A DNA stretch of 30,602 nt from an uncultured Chiayiivirga sp. GTDB lineage: Bacteria > Pseudomonadota > Gammaproteobacteria > Xanthomonadales > Xanthomonadaceae. The translations under genes were made by a program, and so were the position numbers. Below the pieces are notes generated by a model. It made no database searches and had not been told where the DNA came from. It worked only from the letters and a program-made list of their open reading frames with translations. This document shows, one piece after another, positions 1 to 7,316 of this stretch. Position 1 is the first letter of the stretch, and each line of letters starts with the position of its first letter. The stretch is from the NCBI GenBank assembly GCA_934525595.1, contig CAKSZJ010000030.1:1-30602 (forward strand), in the 5' to 3' direction.

Positions 1-1842
1 ACCTGCCGCAAGTACGGCTTCGGGCTGTTCGTGCAGTTTGGTTATGCCGGTCGTGCCGGCTGTGGCCTGAGCGTGGGCGGCAGCGGCAGCACCTCGTCCA
101 CGCTGAGCGCCCACCAGACCGCATCCCTGTACGTACCCGGCGTGCTGACGCTGTACAACGGCCACGATGTGCGCGGCAACATGGTGGATGCCGGCGGCGC
201 ACGGTTCTACGAGTACAGCGTGCTGAACCAGGCCACGTCGATCTGGCGCGACAACATCAACAATCCCAGCATCCGTTCCCGCTTTGCCTACGGCTCGGAT
301 GGTCAACGCTACCGCCGCATCGATGACGGCAGCACCGCCGGTGGTACCACCACCACCACGTACATCGGCAGCGTGGAACGCCGGCAACTGCCCGGCGGCA
401 GTATCCAGTGGCGGCGCAGCGTGGCCGGTGTGGTGCTGATCGAGCACTACGGCGATACCCTCAGCGGCGGCATCACCCAGGCCAGCGGCAGCGGCACGGT
501 GCGGCACCAGTTCAACGACCACCTGGGCAGCGTGCAGGTGATCGGCAGCGTCTCGGGCAGCAGCATCACCGTGCTGGAGCGGCTGGATACCGACGCCCAC
601 GGTGAATGGCGCACCCCGAGCCCGCCTTTCGGCCAGGCCGGCTCCAGCCACACCTCGCGTGGGTTTACCGGACACGAGCACCTGAACGGCCTGGACACCC
701 TCCACATGAACGGGCGCCTGTACTGGGCCTCGGGCGGGCGCATGGTGCAGCCGGACCCGATCATCACCGACCCGCTGAACCCACAGAACTGGAACCCGTA
801 CAGCTATGTGATGAACAACCCGCTGAACCTGATTGATCCCAGTGGGTATAGCTTCCTCAGCAAGTACTGGCGCACGATTGTGGCGGTGGTGGTGACGGTG
901 TATACCGGCGGTGCAGCAGCGGGAGCCAGTTGGGGCTGGGCGGCCGGCTTGACCGGAGCGAAGGCGGCCATTGCGGGTGGCTTTGTGGCCGGAGCCATTC
1001 AAACTGACTCGTTACGGGGTGGTGTCTATGGTGCGTTCAGTGCGGGAGCATTCTATGGCATTGGTTCCGGGTTCCAGTCGCTCGCCAAGACCGGAAATTA
1101 CTCAGCGAGCGCACTACGCGCCGGAAAGATCGTGGCACATGGCATGGCCGGCGGCGTGATGAACAGCCTGCAGGGCGGCAAATTTGGGCATGGATTTGCC
1201 AGCGCAGGATTCACGGAGCTGGCCAGCCCGGGGATTGGGAAGCTGAATGAACCGGTTGCACAGGGCACTGCGGCGGCACTTGTCGGCGGCACCGCATCGA
1301 CGATGACGGGTGGAAAGTTCGCAAATGGGGCGGTGACGGCGGCGTTTTCGTATGCGTTCAATAAAATGGCGCATGATCTGCGGAAAAATTACGATGAGGG
1401 CAAGCCTTATTTCCACGAGTACGAAGGCGAGTGGCCTGTCTGCGTCAGCGGGCAGGGATGGTGCACGCAGCAGCAAGGGCTCGACTCACTGACTCACTTC
1501 GCTTATCCGGGGCAGGACAGTTCGCAGCCGGTGTGGGATGGTAAGGTAAGCGAAGTCTTTTTCGCTGGCTCGAGTGCAGGCCACATCGAAACACGAGTAG
1601 AGCGAAGTACTTTTTCTATTTTCAACCGCACGCTAGATGATCACATTTTCCACGATGGTTATGTGCATCGAAGTCTCGTCTGGCGAGACGACACGCTGTA
1701 TCTACGCACTTACGGTGCTGGCAACAACCAGAGCTTCTATCGCTGGGTGCAGAACGTGACGCTCTGGCAACCGGGGTTCAACCAATATAACCACCAGTTC
1801 CAGCAGCACATGATTCAAAGCTGGTTGAAGGAGCGGCCGTGA
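1..1842 (+). CDS. Rhs-family polymorphic toxin, C-terminal part (5' end outside window)
   Basis: The frame is open from the first base, so this is the 3' part (about 613 residues) of a larger rhs gene. The first ~280 codons are Rhs core: YD-type repeats (for example FAYGSDGQRYRRIDDG) and the core-ending signature with HMNGRLYWASGGRMVQPDP, NPYSYVMNNPLNLIDPSG. A Gly/Ala-rich, partly hydrophobic linker (to about base 1360) is shared in pattern with the second rhs copy downstream. The last ~158 residues (about 1363-1839) are a unique tip with the motif HIFHDGYV; this should be the toxin, but I do not recognise its activity. Known for the family: the core forms a shell around the C-terminal toxin, which is released after delivery, often by type VI secretion. 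The stop codon overlaps the next gene (TGATG), which is the expected position of an immunity gene. The tip is visibly more AT-rich than the core. Confidence 0.9.
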   Translation, partial: TCRKYGFGLFVQFGYAGRAGCGLSVGGSGSTSSTLSAHQTASLYVPGVLTLYNGHDVRGNMVDAGGARFYEYSVLNQATSIWRDNINNPSIRSRFAYGSDGQRYRRIDDGSTAGGTTTTTYIGSVERRQLPGGSIQWRRSVAGVVLIEHYGDTLSGGITQASGSGTVRHQFNDHLGSVQVIGSVSGSSITVLERLDTDAHGEWRTPSPPFGQAGSSHTSRGFTGHEHLNGLDTLHMNGRLYWASGGRMVQPDPIITDPLNPQNWNPYSYVMNNPLNLIDPSGYSFLSKYWRTIVAVVVTVYTGGAAAGASWGWAAGLTGAKAAIAGGFVAGAIQTDSLRGGVYGAFSAGAFYGIGSGFQSLAKTGNYSASALRAGKIVAHGMAGGVMNSLQGGKFGHGFASAGFTELASPGIGKLNEPVAQGTAAALVGGTASTMTGGKFANGAVTAAFSYAFNKMAHDLRKNYDEGKPYFHEYEGEWPVCVSGQGWCTQQQGLDSLTHFAYPGQDSSQPVWDGKVSEVFFAGSSAGHIETRVERSTFSIFNRTLDDHIFHDGYVHRSLVWRDDTLYLRTYGAGNNQSFYRWVQNVTLWQPGFNQYNHQFQQHMIQSWLKERP

Positions 1843-2300
1843 TGCGCGTCTTTCTTACTATGATGCTGGGGCTACTGATGAGCGGATGCAGCGCAAAAAG
1901 CTACAACCCGGAAGCACATGTGGGCATTCATGCTTCCGCCGGCGATCAGGCGATAGCCATTGAAGCTACGAAATCGTTTGGGCACCGAAACGGTTTTGAA
2001 GTGTTTGCTAGTAACGATATGCCGCGCGGAAACAGGCTCGTTGCCGAGGTGCTTCTGAAGCGTGCCGACGGTGTAATGCTATCCATGAGCAACTTCATGA
2101 GATCAGACGTTCTCGAAACTTTCATCTACGCCAAGAAGCCTGATGCTGACTGGTGTGCGGTTAAGGCTGCGTGGCTGGAAGAAATGCGCGCCGCTCTGAA
2201 CGGCCGTGGCGAAATCGTCGAAGTGCCGGTCGGCCCGCCGCCGAGCTTCGTTGAAGAAGAGCGCAAACGCCGCGAAGCGGCAAAGTCCGAAGACAGGTAA
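1842..2300 (+). CDS. Putative lipoprotein, candidate immunity protein for the first Rhs tip
   Basis: A 152-residue protein starting MRVFLTMMLGLLMSGCSAKS: a short hydrophobic signal followed by a lipobox-like LMSGC, so predicted to be lipidated and held in the envelope. The rest is soluble, with a charged C-terminus. The ATG at 1842 shares one base with the rhs stop (TGATG); an in-frame GTG lies one codon upstream at 1839. I do not recognise a domain. Position immediately after a toxin tip and translational coupling suggest immunity. A lipidated immunity protein would imply that the tip acts in the periplasm, which is inference. Alternatively it may be an accessory lipoprotein. Base composition is AT-richer than the flanking chromosome, matching the toxin tip. 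Confidence 0.75.
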   Translation: MRVFLTMMLGLLMSGCSAKSYNPEAHVGIHASAGDQAIAIEATKSFGHRNGFEVFASNDMPRGNRLVAEVLLKRADGVMLSMSNFMRSDVLETFIYAKKPDADWCAVKAAWLEEMRAALNGRGEIVEVPVGPPPSFVEEERKRREAAKSEDR

Positions 2301-2309
2301 AGCAAGTAG

Positions 2310-2336
2310 GGCGGAACCCGCTGTGCGGATTCCGCC
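2310..2336. repeat. Inverted repeat after the first Rhs cassette (possible terminator)
   Basis: GGCGGAA-c-CCGC-tgt-GCGG-a-TTCCGCC forms a near-perfect hairpin 10 bases after the lipoprotein stop. There is no T-tract after it on the plus strand, so it may be a REP-like hairpin or a weak terminator rather than a classical rho-independent one. It lies in the 161-base gap between the first cassette and the second rhs core copy; I see nothing else in that gap. Confidence 0.5.
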
Positions 2337-2461
2337 GCTTCATATAGCTGCCCATGCTCAATCTCGCCCCTTCCACCATGATGAATCGCCACGCGCATCG
2401 TCTTCGGCGTGACAAGCGCGCGCCATCGCGGCATCGGCGATGGCTTGGCCGCGACAGCACC

Positions 2462-4450
2462 ATGGACGGGCGCAGCTACCGCGAGCAGACCCAGTACGAT
2501 CTGCTGGGCAACATCTGCCGCAAGTACGGCTTCGGGTTGTTCGTGCAATACGGCTATGCCGGCCGTGCCGGCTGTGGCCTGAGTGGCGTGGGCGGCAGCA
2601 GCAGCACTTCATCCACACAGAGCGCGCACCAGACCCAGAGCCTGTCTGTTCCCGGCGTGCTGACGCTGTACAACGGCCACGATGTGCGCGGCAACATGGT
2701 GGATGCCGGCGGCGCACGGTTCTACAGCTACAGCGTGCTGAACCAGGCCACCTCGATCTGGCGCGACAACATCAACAATCCCAGCATCCGCTCCCGCTTT
2801 GCCTATGGCTCGGATGGTCAACGCTACCGCCGCATCGATGACGGCAGCACCACCGGTGGCACCACCACCACCACGTACATCGGCAGCGTGGAACGCAGAC
2901 AACTGCCCGGCGGCAGTATCCAGTGGCGGCGCAGCGTGGCCGGCGTGGTGCTGATCGAGCACTACGGCGATACCCTCAGCGGCGGCATCACCCAGGCCAG
3001 CGGCAGCGGCACAACGCGGCACCAGTTCAACGACCACCTGGGCAGCGTGCAGGTGATCGGCAGCGTCTCGGGCAGCAGCATCACCGTGCTGGAGCGGCTG
3101 GATACCGACGCCCACGGTGAATGGCGCACCCCGAGCCCGCCTTTCGGCCAGGCCGGCTCCAGCCACACCTCGCGTGGGTTTACCGGACACGAGCACCTGA
3201 ACGGCCTGGACACCCTCCACATGAACGGGCGCCTGTACTGGGCCTCGGGCGGGCGCATGGTGCAGCCGGACCCGATCATCACCGACCCGCTGAACCCACA
3301 GAACTGGAACCCGTACAGCTATGTGATGAACAACCCGCTGAACCTGATTGATCCCAGCGGGTACAGTTTCATCAGCAAGTACTGGCGCACGATCGTGGCG
3401 GTGGTGGTGACGGTGTATACCGGCGGAATGGCGGCCAGCGCCACCAGCGGCTGGGCCGCAGCGGGTTGGGCCGCAGGAGGAGGTTTTGTTGCCGGAGCCA
3501 TCCAGACGGACTCGTTACGTGGTGGTGTGTATGGAGCATTCTCAGGATTGGTTTTCAATGGCATTGGAAGAGCCTATGGAAATATGGCCCAGGCTAATGC
3601 TGCAGCTGGAACCAGGACATTGGGGAGCACGGGACTGACTGCAGGTCAATTTACCGGAATGATCATTGCCAACGGAGCGGCGGGCGGCGTGATGAGCAGC
3701 CTGCAAGGTGGCAAGTTCGGGCATGGGTTTGCCAGTGCCGGATTCACCACCGGGGCTAGCCCGATGATCGGCCAAGCCGGCGGCTCAATGGCGCAGGGAA
3801 CTGCGGCAGCGCTTGTGGGTGGAACTGCGTCGGTGATGACGGGCGGGAAGTTTGCCAATGGGGCAGTCACCAGCGCATTCAGCTACGCGCTGAGCAGTGT
3901 GGGGCGTGGCGGTGGTGGCGATGAAGGCGGCACAACGACCTGCGCGTTAGGCGATTGCCCTGGAGAGCAGCTGATCGCCGGTCCGCTTGAGTACCTGACG
4001 CCGACCAGGGTGTATTTCCAAGCCGGTCCAGGCGTGACCTACATTGACGGTCATAGCTGGATTGCCGATTGGTCTGGCGCCAGCGCGGGTGCAAGCGCGG
4101 CGCAGTACTGGGCAGACCTGCATGTACAGACGGGCAATCCGATGTATGCCGTGCCGGGAATGTTTGCTTCCCTCTGGACACCTGATACAGCGCTACAGAC
4201 GGCATTCACCCTCGGAACCGCGGGAGGCGGTTCGGTTGGATTCCGGTTTGGGCGTGAGATCACATTTGGTAGGAACATGCGCGTCGCCCCGTTTGGTAAT
4301 CGAACCGGGCATCGCTATGGCGAACTCCCTCACTACCACCGACGAGGTATCGACCCAGCAACCGGCCAGACGCTCCCTGGCCAAGGAATTGGAAGGCATC
4401 GCCCTTGGGAGGTGAAGTCCACTGATCGCTCATGGTGGGAGCGCTTCTGA
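2462..4450 (+). CDS. N-terminally truncated Rhs protein (displaced core fragment plus second toxin tip)
   Basis: From the ATG at 2462 (MDGRSYREQTQYDLLGN) the protein follows Rhs core sequence nearly identical to the upstream gene, through the core-ending NNPLNLIDPSGYS (about base 3360) and the Gly/Ala linker (to about 3890). It then diverges into a different ~185-residue tip ending with HYHRRG and GQGIGRHRPWE, a His/Arg-rich tail I associate with Rhs/WapA-type toxin ends; nuclease activity is possible but unproven. The frame stays open upstream to 2354, but those residues show no Rhs similarity and I see no Shine-Dalgarno sequence at either start. A full Rhs is usually well over 1000 residues, so this is a truncated 'orphan' cassette, probably silent until recombined onto a complete core, unless translated from its own start. 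It overlaps the next gene by TGATG. Confidence 0.8.
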   Translation: MDGRSYREQTQYDLLGNICRKYGFGLFVQYGYAGRAGCGLSGVGGSSSTSSTQSAHQTQSLSVPGVLTLYNGHDVRGNMVDAGGARFYSYSVLNQATSIWRDNINNPSIRSRFAYGSDGQRYRRIDDGSTTGGTTTTTYIGSVERRQLPGGSIQWRRSVAGVVLIEHYGDTLSGGITQASGSGTTRHQFNDHLGSVQVIGSVSGSSITVLERLDTDAHGEWRTPSPPFGQAGSSHTSRGFTGHEHLNGLDTLHMNGRLYWASGGRMVQPDPIITDPLNPQNWNPYSYVMNNPLNLIDPSGYSFISKYWRTIVAVVVTVYTGGMAASATSGWAAAGWAAGGGFVAGAIQTDSLRGGVYGAFSGLVFNGIGRAYGNMAQANAAAGTRTLGSTGLTAGQFTGMIIANGAAGGVMSSLQGGKFGHGFASAGFTTGASPMIGQAGGSMAQGTAAALVGGTASVMTGGKFANGAVTSAFSYALSSVGRGGGGDEGGTTTCALGDCPGEQLIAGPLEYLTPTRVYFQAGPGVTYIDGHSWIADWSGASAGASAAQYWADLHVQTGNPMYAVPGMFASLWTPDTALQTAFTLGTAGGGSVGFRFGREITFGRNMRVAPFGNRTGHRYGELPHYHRRGIDPATGQTLPGQGIGRHRPWEVKSTDRSWWERF

Positions 4451-4806
4451 TGAAGCCGCCAATCATTCTGGTCGAAGGGCAGAATGTCAGTTTCTTTGCC
4501 TCTGCTGCGGCACTTGAGCGCTACGTGGAGTCGCCTGATATCGAGTGCTATCGGGTGTTCGATGCCGATGGCCAGATTCTCAGCTTGACCTCTGATACGC
4601 CACCGCCAAAGCGCGGCCAGCGCATTGGCTGGGTGGCAGTCGGAAAGGTCAAAGTGTCACGCAGCGAGCCGCCGGAAGCTGCGCCTGCCGAACTCGCGCA
4701 GATCCTTTCAAGCTATCTCACTAGGCTGACTGGTCGGTCGCGTGAAGCGACTGATCTCGGCGAGTTGGTCCGCGAGCTTATGCAGCATGGTCAATTTGAT
4801 GGTTGA
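4450..4806 (+). CDS. Putative immunity protein for the second Rhs tip
   Basis: A 118-residue soluble protein beginning MKPPIILVEGQNVSFFAS. The start ATG overlaps the stop of the second rhs copy by one base (TGATG), the same arrangement as the first toxin/partner pair, so translation is probably coupled. An in-frame ATG exists at 4432, but the overlap start is preferred. There is no signal peptide, so it would act in the cytoplasm, which fits a toxin acting there. The N-terminal pattern PPIILxE...FxS...A..YxE followed by a 'V/A-DxxG-LL' strand resembles small immunity proteins next to Rhs/CDI toxins, from memory; I cannot name the family. The end of the gene runs straight into the third rhs core fragment. 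Confidence 0.75.
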   Translation: MKPPIILVEGQNVSFFASAAALERYVESPDIECYRVFDADGQILSLTSDTPPPKRGQRIGWVAVGKVKVSRSEPPEAAPAELAQILSSYLTRLTGRSREATDLGELVRELMQHGQFDG

Positions 4807-4812
4807 TGCCGG

Positions 4813-5232
4813 GTGTGGCCTGAACGGCGTGGGCGGCGGTGGCAACAACTCGATCACGCTGAGCGCACACCAGACCGCATCGCTTTACGTCCCCGGCGTG
4901 CTGACGCTGTACAACGGCCACGATGTGCGCGGCAACATGGTGGATGCCGGCGGCGCACGGTTCTACAGCTACAGCGTGCTGAACCAGGCCACCTCGATCT
5001 GGCGCGACAACATCAACAATCCCAGCATCCGCTCCCGCTTTGCCTATGGCTCGGATGGTCAACGCTACCGCCGCATCGATGACGGCAGCACCACCGGTGG
5101 CACCACCACCACCACGTACATCGGCAGCGTGGAACGCAGACAACTGCCCGGCGGCAGCATCCAGTGGCGGCGCAGCGTGGGCGGCGTGGTGCTGATCGAG
5201 CACTACGGCGAGACGATCAGCGCCGGCAACGT
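4813..5232 (+). pseudogene. Third rhs core fragment, truncated at both ends
   Basis: Codons starting around 4813 (GCGLNGVGG...) through VVLIEHYG (about 5212) match the Rhs core of the two upstream copies and are closest to the second copy (shared ACC codon in the GTTTTTT-type Thr stretch and GAACGCAGACAA). After about 5212 similarity falls off sharply (GETISAGN against GDTLSGGI) and the reading frame runs into the antisense of the degS-like gene. No core-ending motif or toxin tip is present. The 5' edge is fused to the 3' end of the putative immunity gene. This is best read as a remnant core left by cassette insertion or recombination and not as a functional gene, although the frame remains open. 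Confidence 0.8.
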
Positions 5233-5234
5233 TG

Positions 5235-6440
5235 TCAGGGGTTTGAGCGCGGGGCCGGGCGCTGGATCAGTGTCAGGCGGGTCTCGAACGGGACGCCAGC
5301 GCGCAGTCCGGTGAGGCCGATCTCGGTGCCGGGTGCGATCGCGGCCTCGCGGCTGCGCAGGTCGAACTGGTCGATGATCGCGGTGCCGTCAAGGGTCAGA
5401 AGCACGTCGCCCGGACGCAGTCCGGCCTGGGCCGCAGGCGCATTGCCGTAGAGCGCGGTGAGCACCACGCCACTGTGCTCGTTGGCGCTGGGCAGGGTGT
5501 CGGAGGCGAGCGGTGCGTCGGTGTATTCGGCGCCCAGCCAACCGCGCACCACCATTCCGTGGGCCTCGATCTGCGCCAGCACCTCGCGCGCGGTCGCTGC
5601 CGGGATCGCGAAGCCGATGCCTTCGGCATCCATGCTCATGCGGCCCAAAACGAACGTATTGATTCCAATGAGGTTTCCGCGTGCATCTACGAGTGCTCCG
5701 CCGGAGTTTCCGGCGTTGATCGCGGCATCGGTCTGGATGAAGTCCACCGCCGGGAAGCCCTGTGCGTTTTCCGGTCCGCCCAGCAGCGCCTGGCTGCGCG
5801 CCAGGCCCGAGACGATGCCCTGGGTGACGGTCTGGCTCAGCCCGAACGGATTGCCGATCGCCAGCACCACGTCGCCGACGCGCAGCGGATTGTCGTGATC
5901 CAGCGACAGGGCAGGCAGGTTGCTGCCGTCGATCTTGAGCACTGCCAGATCGGTTTCCCGGTCGCTGCCCACGACGGTGGCTGCGGTGACGCGACCGTCC
6001 CACAGCACGATCTGGATGTCGCTGGCGCCGGCCACTACGTGATGGTTGGTGAGGATGGTGCCGTCCGGGGAGACCAGCACCCCGGAGCCCTGGGCGCGCT
6101 GCAGGCGCTGACGCGGCATGCCGAGGGTGAGGCCGGAAAAGCGCTGCACCGTGGGGTTGGGGATCAGGATCGTGCGCTCGGTGACGACCTTGTTCACGTA
6201 CACGCTGACCACCGAGGGAGCGGCATGCTGCACTGCGTCGGCGTAAGAGGATGCTCCGGCACTGCTCGGCGTGAGCGGTGTGGTCTCTGCGGTGCGGTCC
6301 GCCGAGGTTGTCGCCAAGCCCAGGGCGGCGCGCAGCCGGGGTCCGGCGTCCGGAACCAGCAGCCCGACCACGAAGGCAGTCGCCAAGCCGGCGATGGTGC
6401 ACTGCAGCAGGAATCGAAACAGCGGGAGGTGGCGGCGCAT
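5235..6440 (-). CDS. degS: DegS/AlgW-type periplasmic serine protease with one PDZ domain
   Basis: A 401-residue S1C (HtrA) protease. Residues ~8-30 are a single hydrophobic anchor, so the protein is inner-membrane-tethered with its catalytic part in the periplasm. The catalytic triad is visible: His134 in TNHHVVAG, Asp164 in RETDLAVLKI, Ser246 in INAGNSGGAL. One C-terminal PDZ domain follows (about 290-390, with GLRPGDVLLTLDG). A single PDZ and N-terminal anchor separate it from DegP/MucD, which have two PDZ domains and a cleaved signal. Known role: it senses misfolded outer-membrane proteins and makes the first cut in the anti-sigma-E factor RseA/MucA. It is divergent from petA and convergent with the rhs fragment, whose end lies only a few bases from this gene's stop. 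The symbol is by family; algW would be equally suitable. Confidence 0.85.
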   Translation of the reverse strand: MRRHLPLFRFLLQCTIAGLATAFVVGLLVPDAGPRLRAALGLATTSADRTAETTPLTPSSAGASSYADAVQHAAPSVVSVYVNKVVTERTILIPNPTVQRFSGLTLGMPRQRLQRAQGSGVLVSPDGTILTNHHVVAGASDIQIVLWDGRVTAATVVGSDRETDLAVLKIDGSNLPALSLDHDNPLRVGDVVLAIGNPFGLSQTVTQGIVSGLARSQALLGGPENAQGFPAVDFIQTDAAINAGNSGGALVDARGNLIGINTFVLGRMSMDAEGIGFAIPAATAREVLAQIEAHGMVVRGWLGAEYTDAPLASDTLPSANEHSGVVLTALYGNAPAAQAGLRPGDVLLTLDGTAIIDQFDLRSREAAIAPGTEIGLTGLRAGVPFETRLTLIQRPAPRSNP

Positions 6441-6594
6441 GGCGGACGCGATGGGAGAAGTCGGGGGATTGTCGCACGGCTGCCCGTCGTCATGCCCTCA
6501 ATGGGGTTCGAGTTGCCCATAAATGTCTGATTTCCCGGGCGATGAAGGTCTGGTGGCTGAGCACGGACGGGTGCCTGCTCCCGGTTGGCCTTGA

Positions 6595-6623
6595 TTCACA
6601 AGGCGGTAGCATTCCGTTAAACT
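6595..6623 (+). promoter_or_regulatory. Possible sigma-70 promoter of the petABC operon
   Basis: TTCACA (6595-6600), a 17-base spacer and TAAACT (6618-6623) lie about 90 bases before the petA start, in the 273-base gap between the divergent degS-like gene and petA. Both hexamers are partial matches, so this is a prediction. I see nothing else distinctive in the gap. Confidence 0.45.
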
Positions 6624-6713
6624 AAGCCGGTTTGCGGCGGCCGCCCGCTGATCCAGCCAGCCAGGCCGTCCGTCGCACCGTCATCACTTATCAGCATGAC
6701 TGTGGAGAGCCGA

Positions 6714-7316
6714 ATGGCTGACCAAGGCGTCAACACCGGCCGCCGCCGATTCCTTACCGCCACGACCGCCGTGGTGGGAGGAGCCGGGGCTGCGATGGCC
6801 GCGATACCCTTCCTCAAGACACTCAAGCCCAGTGCACGGGCCGAAGTGGCCGGTGCGCCGGTGACCGAGGATGTGAGCAAGCTCGAGCCCGGCGGGCGCA
6901 TCATGGTGCAGTGGCGCGGCCAGCCGGTCTGGATCATCCGCCGCACGCCGGAGATGCTGGCCACGCTGTCGGCCCAGGAAGACCGTCTGCGCGATCCCAG
7001 GTCCGACAACGTCGAGCAGCAGCCCGAGTACGCGCGCAACGAGTACCGGTCGGTCAAGCCCGAGCTGCTGGTGCTGGTCGGCACCTGCACGCATCTGGGC
7101 TGCTCGCCGATGTACCGGCCCGAGATGGTGCCCGAGCCGTTCGATTCGGAGTGGAAGGGCGGTTTCTACTGTCCGTGCCACAACTCCCGCTTCGATCTGG
7201 CCGGACGCGTCTACCAGGGCGTGCCGGCGCCGACCAACCTGGTCGTGCCGCCCTACCGGTTCCTCGACGAGAACCGCATCCAGATCGGCGTCAACCCTGA
7301 AGAAGGAGCCGCGTGA
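6714..7316 (+). CDS. petA: Ubiquinol-cytochrome c reductase, Rieske iron-sulfur subunit
   Basis: A 200-residue Rieske subunit of the bc1 complex, which passes electrons from ubiquinol to cytochrome c1. The N-terminus carries a Tat-type signal-anchor (GRRRFLT followed by a hydrophobic helix to about residue 33). The [2Fe-2S] ligands are in CTHLGC (Cys125, His127, with disulfide Cys130) and CPCHNSRFD (Cys153, His156, with disulfide Cys155). The start at 6714 is chosen because GGAGAG lies 4 bases before it; an in-frame ATG at 6696 lacks a ribosome site. The stop overlaps petB (TGATG). First gene of petA-petB-petC. Confidence 0.97.
   Translation: MADQGVNTGRRRFLTATTAVVGGAGAAMAAIPFLKTLKPSARAEVAGAPVTEDVSKLEPGGRIMVQWRGQPVWIIRRTPEMLATLSAQEDRLRDPRSDNVEQQPEYARNEYRSVKPELLVLVGTCTHLGCSPMYRPEMVPEPFDSEWKGGFYCPCHNSRFDLAGRVYQGVPAPTNLVVPPYRFLDENRIQIGVNPEEGAA

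Larger units (their letters stand above)
1..5212 (+). repeat. Three direct copies of rhs core DNA
   Basis: Nearly identical core DNA occurs at about 1-890, 2514-3405 and 4813-5212, with the toxin tips and partner genes between copies. The first two copies also share similarity in the linker to about 1360 and 3890. The copies give long homology for recombination that would exchange or delete tips. The best-conserved stretch runs from GTGCTGACGCTGTACAACGG to the ATCGAGCACTACGGCGA region in all three. Confidence 0.85.

Noticed and set aside
2354..2461. Upstream part of the second Rhs reading frame
   Set aside because: Arg-rich residues with no Rhs similarity and no ribosome site; treated as non-coding sequence before the displaced core.
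5475..6530. 351-codon open frame opposite the degS-like gene
   Set aside because: No recognisable domain; the minus-strand frame has an intact catalytic triad and PDZ domain.
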